DNA of 64,000 nucleotides from Bombus terrestris (Eukaryota > Arthropoda > Insecta > Hymenoptera > Apidae): assembly GCF_910591885.1 (NCBI RefSeq), contig NC_063286.1, positions 3,038,001-3,102,000 on the forward strand, given 5' to 3'. Shown in pieces: positions 12,892 to 25,975 of the stretch. A model generated the notes under the pieces. The model did not search any database. It was not told where the DNA came from and saw only the letters and a program-made list of their open reading frames with translations. The stretch's first letter is position 1. Every line of letters begins with the position of its first letter. Both the position numbers and the translations under genes were made by a program.

Positions 12892-15800
12892 GCGCCAACG
12901 GACATACGTCAGCATCTCTTTAATATTCGTAAGATTATGGAATGTTGCAAAGAAAAGTGGACACCGCGTGGCATACTGTTCTTCAAAATGCTCAGAGAAG
13001 TCAGGAATTTGCGTATATCTGACTGGACGGGACCGTGTTCAGCAGAATCTAAGTGTGGACGCACGAGGGTCCCTAGGCCTGATCCAAATTCCTGATCTGT
13101 TTTGTAAAGACCTCTGGAACAGTGTTTTCCCCGAATATCGCAGTTCACGTGGCAAGCTGAAACGGGCAAAAGAAAGAGGAGCGTGAGAGGAGCAGAGGAA
13201 GCAAGATAAGAGGCGTAGAATCGGTCTAGGCTGGGCCAGGCTCCAGCCTGCTATCTCGTCGGGTTGGAAGCGTGTGCTGATGGATGACAAATGGCTCCTC
13301 CACGACGCGTCACTCTAGGCACTGCTAGGGGCTCCTCCTATACGTGATCAACCATAGCTCTGGCTGACGTAGGGGAGTAGGAGGGGCAGAGAGAGCGAGA
13401 GTTGGGGTAGAAAAGCGTGGCGCAACGGGGGTTGCGGCAGGATAGAGCGCGTTGCTTCAAGAGGGGTAGAACCGACGTGGGCTCCGGGGGTGGGAAGGGG
13501 GTAGAGCAGCAGAAGCAGGAGGAAGGGAGTTTGAACGGGTCGGCGGAGATAAAGTGGGACGTCTGATCCTCCGTCGAGGCGAGCAAAAAGATCCTCGCGC
13601 TTCGCGTCCCAGGAGACGGAAGCCGGGAACGAGAAAAACTCCCCCAAGCCACGTCCACCCGTCCCTTCTTCGTCTCTCTTCTCCTCTCCCAGGCCCCTCC
13701 TTGTCCGATCTTCCTTCCACCATCAGCGACCGTCGTAGCCGACGCTTTCATCCACCTTCTCCAACAGCCAGCCCTCCAACACGAAGAAGGAACCTTCTTA
13801 AAGGAAGGAATGTCAGTCTATGGCGGTGACCTTGTTAATTAGTTCGCAATAATCCAGTTGTTTGTACATGTAACGCAACCAGGCAAAGACACGTTGTCAT
13901 GTTTTTGGGGATTTGTAATTGATAAAAGAGGCCAAAGACGGGAACTCGTCTGGATTTATGGCAGAGACTGTTGGTTTTATTAGCGTGAAATGTTCGTACG
14001 TACAGCGTGTCGTAGCACGGAGGGAAAATCGAGAAGATACGCAACATTTCGTTACGTCAGATTACGAATAAAGCAAACACTCGGAAGAGGTTGAAAGATG
14101 GATGACTACGTGGCTCGAGCCTCCATCATGAGCGACACGTCAGGCGGTTCGTATGAATTCTTCTTGATTGCTGGGCCGGCTGTAAGCATAACGAGCCACC
14201 CGCTACGTCCATCAACCACGCACCGGTCAATTCATTTCGGATACGAACACCGTCGTCCGACCGCGCACACCGACGTGCTCGGCCGCGCACCTCTCCTTCC
14301 CTGTCTCTGTTCATCCTTCAGGATGCAGTACGCGCGTCACGGACATGCCCGCAGCGTGTACTTACGCGCCAGATATTCCCGCTGGGTTGACGCCTAACCT
14401 GCCTACCTACGGTATGCGAGATGCTCGTTTTGCTCGATTTCTTCATTTCAATCTTCGTCCAGTTCGGCCGTCGCAGACGGACACGTCGGGGGACTGATGA
14501 GCTGCTTTGTAAGCGAAATGTCAAACCAGGGCCGAGCCCGTTCCTCTGGCGGATAGAAAAATGTGCACATGGCATCGAGCCGACCTGCACCGCGTTCTTC
14601 TCAACGAGGCACGCCTGGAGGGTTCACCTATCGACGGATGGGCCGATTCCTTTCGGTTGTTGGCTATTTGACCCATTTGCGCGCTGCGACTGTTTTTATC
14701 CCAGGCGCTGAGAATCCCCAGCAGTTTATCGCTCGATGAGATTGTTGTTTTCATAGGAAGGTTTTTTTTCATTCTGTAATTCCCCTTCGTCTTAAAATTC
14801 TTCCCAGATGTAGTAAATCCCAAGGAGACCCGGCTGCGTAGTACGGATCCTCAGAATTGTGTTTTCTTCCAAAATCCAGGAGCCATTGGATTCCAACAGC
14901 TGTCCTAAGCGGCTACAGCAAACACATGGTTGTTTTTGTTCTTTTCTAGCGTTTATTGACCAGTGTCTGTGTACTGCACACGCGTGTCTTCCATGATACA
15001 CCAGGAATTCGGTTGTGAGGTGGTTCGGGCGAAAGTACCTCACATACGACATACATTTTTTAGGTTTGCAATTGCAACTTAAATTTAGCGGTTCTTTCTC
15101 TTTGCATCTCTGGACAGTTAGCCTATTTGGTTTCTCAGGGGCTGTGGGATTTTGCCCGAGGGATGGAGGGGTGTCCTGTAGAATTATTCACATTTACAGT
15201 ATTTGCATATTCAGAAGACCATGGCAGATTTCAGCGCTCTTTCTCTCGTTATTTTTATTATATATCGACCAATATCTTCCTACGTCTTTTCTCAGTAACC
15301 ACATCAGTTTATTGTATCGGGCATTTTAAAGAATCGCAGGGGAAACGTTCCTATTTTTCTTCCAACAAATAATTGTCTCCTCCTTCCTCTGTTGCAAAGG
15401 ATGCACTGTTTTAAATTTTCTATAAACTTCGTGAAGAATTCGCTTGTTCTGTGAGCAAGGGCCAGCCCTCCAAACTGCAGAAGGTTGGGATTAAAATTCA
15501 AGATGCTGTCTCTGTTGACACGACACTAATAATCCGCAGGATCGCTAGAAATGCTGTCTCGCTTGTCGAAGAATGAAGCCGTTACCAAGGCTGCTTATTA
15601 AATACCTGTCTGTCGTTTTAGCGCGAGTACGCCGCGTATAATTTGCGGACAAGCGGAGTCCGCGCGCGTTTCGCCCTTAGCTTTGCTCGTATCAATTACC
15701 GTATATAGGAGGATAGGGCCAGAAACGCAATAAAGACATTTAACATTGAGCTTTATTACAGGCGACCAGCGTATCAAAGGTTCGAGTCTCCGCGTCCATA

Positions 15801-18339
15801 GGCAGCGTTTAATATTTTACCCGTCTCATTTTCGCTGCTCGTAAACTATTCATTTATCCGCGCCTATAATCTTCATCCAAACTACGCGTTATTATCCTTC
15901 TTGTACCATCAGCCTCCCCTTTGCCGACCGCCTCTTTTCTCCCACCCCTCGCCCCCACCATCTTCTTACCCTTTCTCAGTCTCTTTCTTTCTCTTCCCTC
16001 AGCTCTTTCGGCTTCTAGCAACTTTTACGCAGGTTATTTCCGGTGGTGAACGATTGCTGCAATTGTCATCGTTTCTCCATGTTCTTAGGTTCAATAACGA
16101 ATCCACGGTGAACCGGCTAACTCTCTGTTAGACGTGGAATATATTTTGAAGCACAAAGTAACGTTTGCCGTGACGCTCGGTATAGTAAAGCGCGTGAAGA
16201 CGATGTGCAAACTCTGCAAGGTGATCGCAAGAGCAAAAGACTGATGGGAATTTTCCTCTCCTTACGATCGCGTTTGTTCGTTGCATATTGGCCGGGGATA
16301 CCGACAAAATTGCAGCCGCCGTTGCTGGGCAGACCCGCGTAGAGCTGACATTGCTCCTGTTTCATTGTTAACACAACGCGTGTCCCACAATACTGCCACT
16401 TCTCTGTTAGGCCAAAACGTTCATCCCGTGACCGTGGCTACGTTCGGCGACCGGTTGCGTCAGCTGGAGCCCAAGCCCGGCGTCACGAATCTCGTGCAAA
16501 CGTAATAGGATCGAGTCGTAACAACTATTTCCAAGTCTTATCATTTAAGTACAGCTGTAACAAATAGTGCAGACCAAAGTGTCGGGGATGTTCGGAAAAA
16601 TTCCGAAAGAAAGGCCCCAATGTCCCCTCATCTGCGACGTGTATAACGAGAGAAGAGAGAGGGAGGGAGGTCTGAAATTTTTCCTCTGCTCACGGTGTAT
16701 TGATAAACACCGTTTCACCGTAAGAAGAGAGAAAGCCGGCCATAGGCGTAGACGCGGGGCTGATCCGCGCGTACGGCCACCAATCTGCATAATATATATT
16801 AAAGTTTATTATCGTGAGCGGCCACGAATCGATACTTTGAGGTCTTTACTTAGCGGGCCTGCTTTTTGTCTAAATTATACACGTCGCCTAATGTCTTAAC
16901 TGAAATCGGCTCCGAATCATTATCATAATTTCGGCGTTTCTCGGGGTTCTTGTTTTCATGGCGCACGATGCGTGCAATCATGTTTCTGGGTGGCGTGGCA
17001 AGTTATTGCCGGTTTTTGTACGGCGATTGAGATATCGCTCTGTATATACCGTATACTTGTCCGTTTCTTTCTTGCTTCTTCCTCTCCTTTCCTTCCTTTC
17101 GCTCTTTCCTTCGCCGTTTTCGTTGCGTATGTCGAACCTAACCTCAAAGTGGCATAAAAATGGCGTCAAAGTGGCGCCGCACGAGAGGTACGCGAACCTA
17201 ATTATCGCGAAGATTTCGGGCGAATAAGGTGCTGTGTAAAGCTGATGGAAGAGACAATTGTAAGGTTACAGGCTGGTCTCGGTGAGAATCGAAGGACAGC
17301 AAAGATCGATCGTACTTTCTCGACAACTATGGCACCGTTTCTGATCGTGTTAAATGTGGTCGATTTAATTTCGTCCTTGTAATTTAATGGCGTTATTTAT
17401 AAAGCAATTCGTGCACGATTATTCATGCGAATCAATTAACATTATAATTTCTTCCATTTAATTGTGATTCATTCGGTTCCGGTGTACTGTAAAATTTAAT
17501 TGAGTATAAAATTGATGACACTTTCGATAAATGGGCAAACATCGCTGCGCGTATAATAACAAAACAGGATATTTGTATCCTGCGGATTATTATCTTTCGT
17601 AAATCGACGACAATTTCCTCTGAAAAGCTCATTTTTATGACACTCCAGGCAGAAGATTAAAAAAATTAATTGAAATTACACCATCGTCGAGAAAATGATA
17701 TTTTTCCCCGATATGTTAAAGCAATTTTCTTTCAACGTTATTGTTGAAACGTTTTTCACGTTCAACTATATTTAGCGCACAATAGAATCCAGGAAAATCC
17801 AGAGTTTTTGTTTCCATTGAAGAGAAACGTCGACTATGCAAATTCCACCCCCGAAACGACTGTCCCCTCAGTCGGTCAGACATGATTAAACACAGAATGG
17901 CGTTGTTTCAACCCCTTGCAGAACGTGGTAGCTACCTCTGGAGGCATCCCACTCGCCGGATCCCTAGGATTCATCCGTCAGTTTAATCACTACCCCCTTG
18001 AAAACTCGGCATGGCCTGTGCTTTCGTGGCATTCAATAACAGCAAGGCCACCCCTCTCGACGATGGCCCGCAGCCTTTATCGGATCTCCTTATTCCGCTT
18101 ACACCCTACGAATTTATCTCGTTACGTTTTGATTCTGTCGGCAGAGAGGCAACGACTCATCCCCTAATTGCTATTCATTCTCGTTCATTGATAAACTCTT
18201 TCCCCTTAATTGGAATTATTAGCGCGGTAAGTTTCGTTGTCTAATGTGGCGGAAAGACACGCTCGTTTTCTTTATTAATTTTCTCCAGAAGGATAATGCT
18301 TGGTTCGATTCACGGTGTGCTCTCGTTAGGAGGAATACA
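12892..18339. other. Long unique segment, no gene supported
   Basis: About 5.4 kb without a repeat array or recognised element. 13340-13780 is GC-rich with a purine-rich plus strand, and open frames there on both strands are composition-driven low-complexity peptides. Other GC-rich islands lie at 14100-14700 and 15600-15860. A perfect 7-bp-arm hairpin (TTCGGAA-AAA-TTCCGAA) is at 16591-16607. TTCGAGTCT near 15779 resembles a tRNA B box, but no A box or cloverleaf accompanies it. Either intergenic or intronic placement is possible. Confidence 0.5.
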
Positions 18340-19985
18340 TTTTTAGAAATTTCTCTTTGGCACAATGTAACTAGAGAAATGGATTTAAGCAGAGGTTTGT
18401 TTCATGAATAGGGCTGTGAATATTGGTAGATTGTTCTACTTTTAAGAAGCTTCATTATTTTTGTATATTTGAATTTTGTGTGTTTTAACATTTCTCTGGC
18501 ACAATATAACTGGAAAAATGAATTTAAGCAGAGGTTTGTTTCATGAATAGAGCTCTGAATATTGGTAGATTGTTCTACCTTTAAGAAGCTTCATTATTTT
18601 TGTATATTTGAATTTTGTGTGTTTTAACATTTCTCTGGCACAATATAACTGGAAAAATGAATTTAAGCAGAGGTTTGTTTCATGAATAGAACTCTGAATA
18701 TTGGTAGATTGTTCTACCTTTAAGAAACTTCATTACTTTTGTATATTTGAATTTTGTGTTTTAACATTTCTCTTTGGCACAATGTAACTAGAAAAATGGA
18801 TTTAAGCAGAGGTTTGTTTCATGAATAGAACTCTGAATATTAGTAGATTGTTCTACTTTTAAGAAGCTTCATTACTTTTGTATATTTGAATTTTGTGTGT
18901 TTTAACATTCCTATTTTGCAGAATGTAACTACAGAAATGGATTTAAACAGAGGTTTCCTTCATGAATTAATTAATTTTATGAATAGAATAGGACTCTGAA
19001 TATTAGTAAATTGTTCTACTTTTAAGAAACTTCATTACTTTTGTATATTTAAATTTTGTGAATTTTAACATTTCTATTTTGCACAATGTAACTAGAAAAA
19101 TGGATATAAGCAGAGGTTTATTTCATCAACTAATTAATTTTATGAATAGAATTGTACTCTGAATATTAGTAGATTGTTCTACCTTTAAGAAGCTTCATTA
19201 CTTTTGTATATTTGAATTTTGTGTGTTTTAAAATCCCTATTTTGCAGAATGTAACTATAGAAATGGATTTAAGCAGAGGTTTCCTTCATAAATTAATTAA
19301 TTTTATGAATAGAATAGAACTCTGAATATTGGTAGATTGTTCTACCTTTAAGAAGCTTCATTATTTTTGTATATTTGAATTTTGTGTGTTTTAACATTTC
19401 TCTTTGGCACAATGTAACTAGAAAAATGAATTTAAGCAGAGGTTTGTTTCATGAATAGGACTCTGAATATTGGTAGATTGTTCTACTTTTAAGAGGCTTC
19501 ATTAGTTTCCTATATTTGAATTTTGTGTGTTTTAACATTTCTCTTTGGCAGAATGTAACTAGAAAAATGAATTTGAGCAGAGGTTTATGTCATCAACTAT
19601 TTATTTTATGAATAGAATTGTATTCTGAATATTAGTAGATTATTCTACCTTTAAGAAGCTTCATTAGTTTCCTATATTTGAATTTTGTGTGTTTTAACAT
19701 TTCTCTTTTGTACAATGTAACTAGAGCAATAAATTTAAGCAGAGGTTTTCTTCACGAAATAATTAATTTTATGAATAGAATAGGACTCTGAATATTAGTA
19801 GATTGTTCTACCTTTAAGAAGCTTCATTACTTTTGTATATTTGAAGTTTGTGTGTTTTAAAATTCCTATTTTGCAAAATGTAACTACAGAAATGGATTTA
19901 AGCAGAGGTTTGTTTCATGAACAGGACTCTGAATATTAGTAATAGATTCTTCTACTTTTAAGAAGCTTTATTACTTTTGTAATTT
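18340..19985. repeat. Tandem array, about eleven 135-170 bp units
   Basis: Units begin with TTTAACATTTCTCTTTGGCA and contain AATGTAACTAGAAAAATG, TTTAAGCAGAGGTTTGTTTC, TGAATATTGGTAGATTGTTC and TTTAAGAAGCTTCATTACTT. They start near 18345, 18485, 18621, 18762, 18898, 19068, 19225, 19392, 19534, 19690 and 19855. Longer units carry an extra AATTAATTTTATGAATAGAA insert, so short and long monomer types are interspersed. Confidence 0.93.
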
Positions 19986-20756
19986 CATACCAAATTTCTT
20001 ATAGATATAGTTATAACTCAAGATTACTGTTATTTCACCATAATTAACAGCAAAATTATCCTTCAAAATTTAACTTTAATATTTAAACATACCATGGAAA
20101 CTTGGAAAACAATCAAGCACACATAATCACTTTCTAACAATCCATTTCTAACAATTATAAAACATCCAACAGCAATAATTCTATACAATGTCGATATTCT
20201 AGTTTCAATAATAATAGAATAACAGAGAAGAAAAGTGAACAAGAGGAAGAATGTCGACTACAAAGAGAGAACACGTTACAGGAATTGAAAAAATTTCATG
20301 GTTCGTGACAAAACGTAAGCCAGGGGTTGGTCCTAAATCTTCTGGAGAGCTAGAGAGAATGCGACAGATTGTTTCGTTGCATAGGATGCCGTAACAACCG
20401 CATTTAAACCGCTAAATGGATCGTCTTTCTCTCTATGTGTATCTCTTTAACTGTTATGTTATGGCGACTCTCCGGCTGCGCCATTCTACATCCCCCTTAT
20501 AGCATCGCGTTTACGTTTACGAGCACCACCGCTGACGTTTACGAGCCACCGGCTGACGTACGAGCCACTTGCTGCTCTCTTGCTTCCATTGCTGGCGCTC
20601 GCACGTTAACGTTTTGCCACCGTCGCCTCCGATCTCCGCTTCGAATTCGTATTTTAATCTTATTTTCGTCTTTTAATGTATCTTCCCTGCTTGAAGTTTC
20701 TGTCGATTTCGAATAAATTATTGAACAGTAATTTACCTAATTTGGGAATGCTTGTA
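19986..20756. other. Unique non-coding DNA
   Basis: AT-rich to about 20270, then more GC-rich. A 20-25 bp imperfect duplication (CTGACGTTTACGAGCCACC) lies near 20530-20570. The 93-codon plus frame at 20435-20716 has no recognisable domain. Confidence 0.5.
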
Positions 20757-21199
20757 TTAGGTTGTTTGAAAGGTATCTTTCGTTTTGTAAGGAAATAATG
20801 GACGAATTATTATTCACGAACATAATAATAGAAATATAACTTAATTGGATAAAATAATATAAAAGAGGAATTGTTGTTCATTTATTATATTCCAAATGTG
20901 GGAGGAATACTTTGATTCTGTATGGTTTATTTATAACTATAGTAAGAAATTAATTATTTTGTTGTAAAGTAACGATGAAAGAGTTTTCTTATTTATTTTT
21001 ATTGGTTTCTTTTCTCTATCAGTTTCTTTCGTTTTATAAAGAAAATAACAGAAGCACAATGTTGTTTATTATGCACGAACGTAATAATAGAAATATAAGG
21101 AAATGGAGCACAGCTAGTTCAATAAGATAATATAAAACAGAAATTGTTATTCGTCTATTATCAATTTATGAAACGAAAGAAACTTTTCGGACAACCTAA
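20757..21199. mobile_element. Mariner/Tc1-like MITE, 443 bp, TA duplication
   Basis: The left end TTAGGTTGTTTGAAAGG and the right end TTTTCGGACAACCTAA are inverted matches, and both are flanked by TA (20755-20756, 21200-21201). TTTCTTTCGTTTTRTAAG follows the left terminus and its complement precedes the right one. TTAGGTTG termini with TA duplication are typical of mariner/Tc1 elements. No transposase remains. The internal part near 20890-21030 is repeated inverted at about 21345-21480 and again at 32318-32440. Confidence 0.75.
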
Positions 21200-21204
21200 T
21201 ATTA

Positions 21205-21560
21205 TTAAAACTAACACAAGATAAAATATAGTGAAGAAATATTTGTGTAGAATATTGGAAGAACAGCTGATAGGATTAGGGAAGAAAAATTTCTAAAAAA
21301 AAATCAATCAATGAAAATAAATCAAAAATAAAAATCAAAAATCAATCAATAAAAATAAATAAGGAGACTCTTTCATCCTTACTTCATAAAGAAATAATTA
21401 ATTTATTAATATAGTTATAAATAAAGTATGCAGAATCAAAGTATTCTCTTTATTCTTAGAATATCTGAAAATGATATTGAAAATAATACTGAGACTAGGA
21501 AAGAACAATTTTTGATCGAATAACAGATAAAATAATAATGATGACTCTTTCATTATTACT
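21205..21560 (-). mobile_element. Dispersed element fragment related to 32.0-32.5 kb
   Basis: 21220-21300 matches 32041-32140 in inverted orientation (shared GAAGAACAGCTGATAGGATT). 21345-21480 matches 32318-32440 in direct orientation (shared GCAGAATCAAAGTATTC) and is an inverted copy of the interior of the neighbouring MITE at 20890-21030. The mixed orientations point to nested or rearranged insertions. No coding capacity is left. Confidence 0.6.
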
Positions 21561-21689
21561 TTAACAGGCATATAATTATGTCTCTTTATAATTACACTTA
21601 TCTATAATAATATCAATTTCTGTTCTGTCGGAATTTCCTTAATTTTGTAAGAATTTAAAGGATTTCATAATATGCAAGGTACATGATTC

Positions 21690-22525
21690 TTATTGCTTTA
21701 AAGTAGACTCTTTTCTTTGAATATATCATGTAGCTTAAAAAGAATTGCTTTAATGTAGAATTTTCTTTGAAGAATATCATGTACCTCAATAAGAATTGCT
21801 TTAACATAGACTCTTTTCTTTGAAGAAGATCATGTACCTTAATAAGAATTGCTTTAATGTAGAATCTTCTTTGAAGAATATCATGTACCTTAATAAAAAT
21901 TGCTTCAATGTAGAATCTTCTTTGAAGAATATCATGTACCTTAATGAGAATTGTTTCAACGTAGAATTTTCTTTGAAAAATATCATCAATCAAAATTGCT
22001 TTAATGTAGAATCTTCTTTGAAGAATATCATGTACCTTAATGAGAATTGTTTCAACGTAGAATTTTCTTTGAAAAATATCATGTACCTTAATAAGAATTG
22101 CTTCAACGTAGACTTTTCTTTGAAAAATATCATCAATCAAAATTGCTTTAATGTAGAATCTTCTTTGAAGAATATCATGTACCTTAATGAGAATTGTTTC
22201 AACGTAGAATTTTCTTTAAAGAATATCATGTACCTTAATAAGAATTGCTTTAACATAGACTCTTCTTTGAAGAATATCAATTCATTCAATAATATTCTTT
22301 CTTTGAAGAATACCTTAATAAGAATTGCTTTAACGTAGACTCTTTTCTTTGAAGAATATCATGTACCTTAATGAGAATTGTTTCAACGTAGAATCTTCTT
22401 TGAAGAATATCATGTACCTCAATAAGAGTTGCTTCAACTTAAACTCTTTTCTTTGAAGAATATCGTGTACCTTAATAAGAATTGCTTAAACATAGACTCT
22501 TCTTTGGAGAATATCATGTACCTCG
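21690..22525. repeat. Minisatellite of 45-57 bp units with long frames on both strands
   Basis: Units contain CTTTGAAGAATATCATG, TACCTTAATAAGAATTG and YTTYAACGTAGA. The usual period is 51 bp with 45-bp variants lacking two codons. Because the common periods are multiples of three, one frame stays open on each strand: a 172-codon frame on plus (21820-22338) and a 161-codon frame on minus (21655-22140). The plus frame repeats a KNIMYLNENCFNVE-like peptide. Simultaneous openness of both strands argues for stop-poor repeat DNA over a real protein. Confidence 0.9.
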
Positions 22526-24056
22526 AAAACGCTGAGAAAACGTCTCATCATAATAAGTTCCGGCAGAATTCGTCCAACAAGACACGTGAATGCTGTCAAG
22601 AGAAATCATGCAGGTAGGACGCGGAGGGTGGTCGAAAGGTACAGGCGGTAGAATTCGGGTGCAATTGGTTTTGCATTTCGTCCACGTAACCGGCGTCCAT
22701 TGCAGGAGCGGCGTTTGAGCGATTTATGGGTTCGGCAACCGCATTGTATCTGTACGTGCCGTGCGCCGTGACGCACCGTGACGTGACGTGACGTAACTGA
22801 CAAGTCGGATGTGAAACCTGAGAGCCGATCTTGCGTCTACCTAACGTTCATCCTAACCTTCCCTAACCTGCAACGTTACCCATCGTCGCGTGTTTCACGC
22901 TATTTCACTTCTATATATTTCCTTTCCTCTTTCTTCTTTCTCCTACTCGTTCTTTGCTCTCGCTAGCACGCGTATCTATACGCTCCACGTGTCTTTCTTT
23001 CCTCCTTTTCTTTTAAAAGCTCCGCGGCAAATTTATCGCTGGCAGCTATCCCGGCAAAAGGAAGAAAGTTGTTCAAAATTGTGTACACACTCGGCGTACT
23101 ACAGGCGGCCAACGGTTGCTCCAGCAAGAGGGTGATAAGTACCTAGGATCAAGGACTTGGGTTTGGCTGCTGGCCATATTTCTCAAACGTTGTTGTTGCT
23201 CGCGGTGGGATTTTCTATCGCCAATTGATATTCGTATCTTTCATAGGGTTTCAGGGCTCATGGTTTTCCGAGTTCCTTTCATTCATACGATGGCGACTGC
23301 ACGAGATTCTGCTCGGCCGATTGCAGGGATGATAGATAAGCCATTAGGAGGGAGAGTAGCCAAGATATGAGAAATTCTTTAGATTAACGAAACTATCCAC
23401 TTCGTTGGCTAACTTGGTTCAAAGGAAGGAAGATTCTTACAGAATCTCTGTACATTCATCTGGCTAAGCTGTGTATCTGGCTGATTTCAGAATAATCAAG
23501 GCTTCATGATCATAAATCTATCAGGACGAGAAAAGAAAAAAGGAGGAAGATGCAACAACTGACGCACATAGCAAGAAACATCGAACGTATCTCGGCGTTC
23601 ATTCTTCTTGTGTCGGTCCGACGAACAGAATTCCCGCATCGGCGAGTAATTACTGCGGTCGTTAGCGGCGGGCGTTCTTGAATTAATAATGACGTCACAA
23701 CGCCAGACACTTCTGTTTGGCTTTAATAAGGAGACGACAGGTCGCGTTCGCCGTTAGCGACGCGCGGGGGATGCTGTTCTCTCTCTCTCTTGACTGATTA
23801 ACTATCTCCGGCGCTAATTATCCCCTCAAGTTGTTAGCCACCCTACACGTGACGTCGCGTCCGACGAAGACGTTCAGCCGGCGAAAACTGCGACGACGTT
23901 GTTAACGACAGAAACGTGGATGTCCCAAAAGAGTGCTATTTTGCGTCTGGTCGCGTTTCAACGCTTTGGGTCACGCTTTATTCTCATAGTACAGGTTATT
24001 CTCGTTTTAAGAGCCCAGTTCTATTTTTTAGTGTATAGCTGTTACATTGTATTGCA
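22526..24056. other. Unique non-coding DNA, CpG-rich in places
   Basis: 22600-22880 and 23580-23900 are GC-rich. Near 22765-22795 there is a short GTGACG microrepeat. CCTAACC motifs near 22850-22870 are common in such genomes and are not telomeric. Frames of 65-84 codons show no domain. Confidence 0.5.
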
Positions 24057-25618
24057 CTTTAACAGTAGAAGCGGTCAAATTGACTGGTTCTACAATTTTA
24101 TTTGAAAATTCCTACTTTGTGTTATAGTGTGGTATAGTGGTTTCCATTCTTAATTATTCAAATGAGTTCTTAACACTGAACATTTTGTATATTTTAATCT
24201 CCCATGATTGTGTGAACATTTAGAGAATAGTCATTAACACTAGAACTAACACTATAGTCAAATTGACTGCTTTTACAATTTTAATTGAAAATTCCTACTT
24301 TGTGTTATGGTGTACTATAGTGATTTCCACTAGTGATTTCCACTGAATTATTCAAATAAGTTCTTAACATTGAATATTTTGTATATTTTAATCTCCCACA
24401 ATTCTATAAACATTTGGAGAATATTCATTAACATTAGAATTAACACTATAGTCAAATTGACTTGTTTTACAATTTTATTTGAAAATTCTTACTTTGTTTA
24501 TGGTGTACTATAGTGATTTCCATCCTTAATTATTCAAATGAGCTGTTAACATTGAATATTTTGTACACTTTATATTTGTACATTCTAATCTCCCACAATT
24601 ATATACACATTATTAACATTACAACTAACACTCCAATCAAATTGACTGGTTTTACAATTTTATTTGAAAGTTCCTACTTTGTTTATGGTGTACTATAGTG
24701 ATTTCCATCCTTAATTATTCAAATGATTTCTTAACATTGAATATTTTGTACTTTATACTTGTACATTCTAATCTCCTACAATTATATAAACATTATTAAC
24801 ATTACAACTAACACTCCAGTCAAATTGATTGGTTTTACAATTTTATTTGGAAGTTCCTACTTTGTTTATGGTGTACTATAGTGATTTCCATCCTTAATTA
24901 TTCAAACAAGTTCTTAACATTGAATATTTTGTACATTTTAATCTCCTATAATTGTATGAACATTTAGAGAATATTCATTAACACTAGAACTAACATTCCA
25001 ATCAAATTGACTGGTTTTACAATTTTATTTGAAAACTCCTACTTTATATTATGGTGTACTATAGTAATTTCCATCCTTAATTATTTAGATGAGTTCTTAG
25101 CATTGAATATTTTGTACATTTCATTCTCCTATAATTGTGTGAACATTTAGAGAATATTCATTAACACTAGAACTAACATTCCAATCAAATTGACTGGTTT
25201 TACAATTTTATTTGAAAGTTCCTACTTCATGTGATGGTGTACCATAGTGATTCCCATTCTTAATTATTCAAATGAGTTCTTAACATTGAATATTTTGTAC
25301 ATTTTAATGTCCTATAATTGTATAAACATTTAGAGAATATCCAATAACACTAGAACTAACACTCCAGTCAATTTGACTTGTTTTACAATTTTATTTGAAA
25401 GTTCCTACTTCATGTTATGGTGTACCATAGTGATTCCCATCCTTAATTATTCAAAGAAATTGTTAACACTGAATATTTTGTGCACTTTATACTTGTACAT
25501 TCTAATCTCCTACAGTTATATTCATATTATTAACATTACAACTAACACTCCAGTCAAATTGACTGGTTTTACAATTCTATTTGAAAATTTCTACTTTGTG
25601 TTATATTTATTTCCACAG
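24057..25618. repeat. Array II, locus 2: about nine ~183-bp units
   Basis: Same monomer as 5222-6590 and 59206-60190: GTCAAATTGACTGGTTTTAC, then the GTGATTTCCATCC region, then TTAACATTGAATATTTTGTA and a variable TTAACACTAGAACTAACA. The left boundary reads TTTAACAGTAGAAGCGGTCA, so the array begins exactly with the TTAAC-plus-GGTCA motif. The right boundary is inside a monomer. Short 'CTTGTACATTCTAATCTCC' and long 'ACATTTAGAGAATATTCATT' monomer variants alternate irregularly. Confidence 0.92.
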
Positions 25619-25899
25619 TGATGTAACGACTTTCGCATAACTAAAAGAATAATATAATGAATCTAATTTTCTTTTCTATGTATTCAAATTGAAAATAATT
25701 TTGTATCAAGGCTACTCGTACCAATATCAGTTAAAATGACTGGTACTTGTCAAAGTGTAAAAGGGTCCCGCAATCTGTTTATCGAACCCCAATTAACCAG
25801 TTCCTCGTTTCGTACAATTTGCCACTCGTTTTTGAAATTTTAACGCGTATCATTCGATAAGACAATATCAGTTATCAGGAAGATTCCGGATCGATCGCT

Positions 25900-25975
25900 A
25901 GATCGCTAGATGCTAACGCTAGAAATACCACAGCAGTCGAAACGACTGGTTCTACAATTTTATAAACGTGTCGAC
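25900..25975 (+). repeat. Isolated array-II-like monomer end
   Basis: A single copy of the array II motif lies outside the array: TAACGCTAGAAATACCAC, then CAGTCGAAACGACTGGTTC and TACAATTTTATAA. The palindrome AGTCGAAACGACT is more perfect here than in the arrays. A second short relative (TTAAAATGACTGG) is near 25730. These could be unamplified relatives of the satellite's source element. Confidence 0.65.

Noticed and set aside
15770..15795. tRNA gene (B-box-like GGTTCGAGTCT)
   Set aside because: No A box at the right distance and no acceptor or anticodon stems can be paired.
18340..19985. CRISPR-like array
   Set aside because: Units are contiguous and wholly repeated, with no short identical repeat separated by unique spacers; eukaryotic context.
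21655..22338. Repeat protein encoded by the 51-bp minisatellite
   Set aside because: Both strands are equally open because the unit lacks stops and has a period divisible by three; no start context or flanking exon supports a gene.
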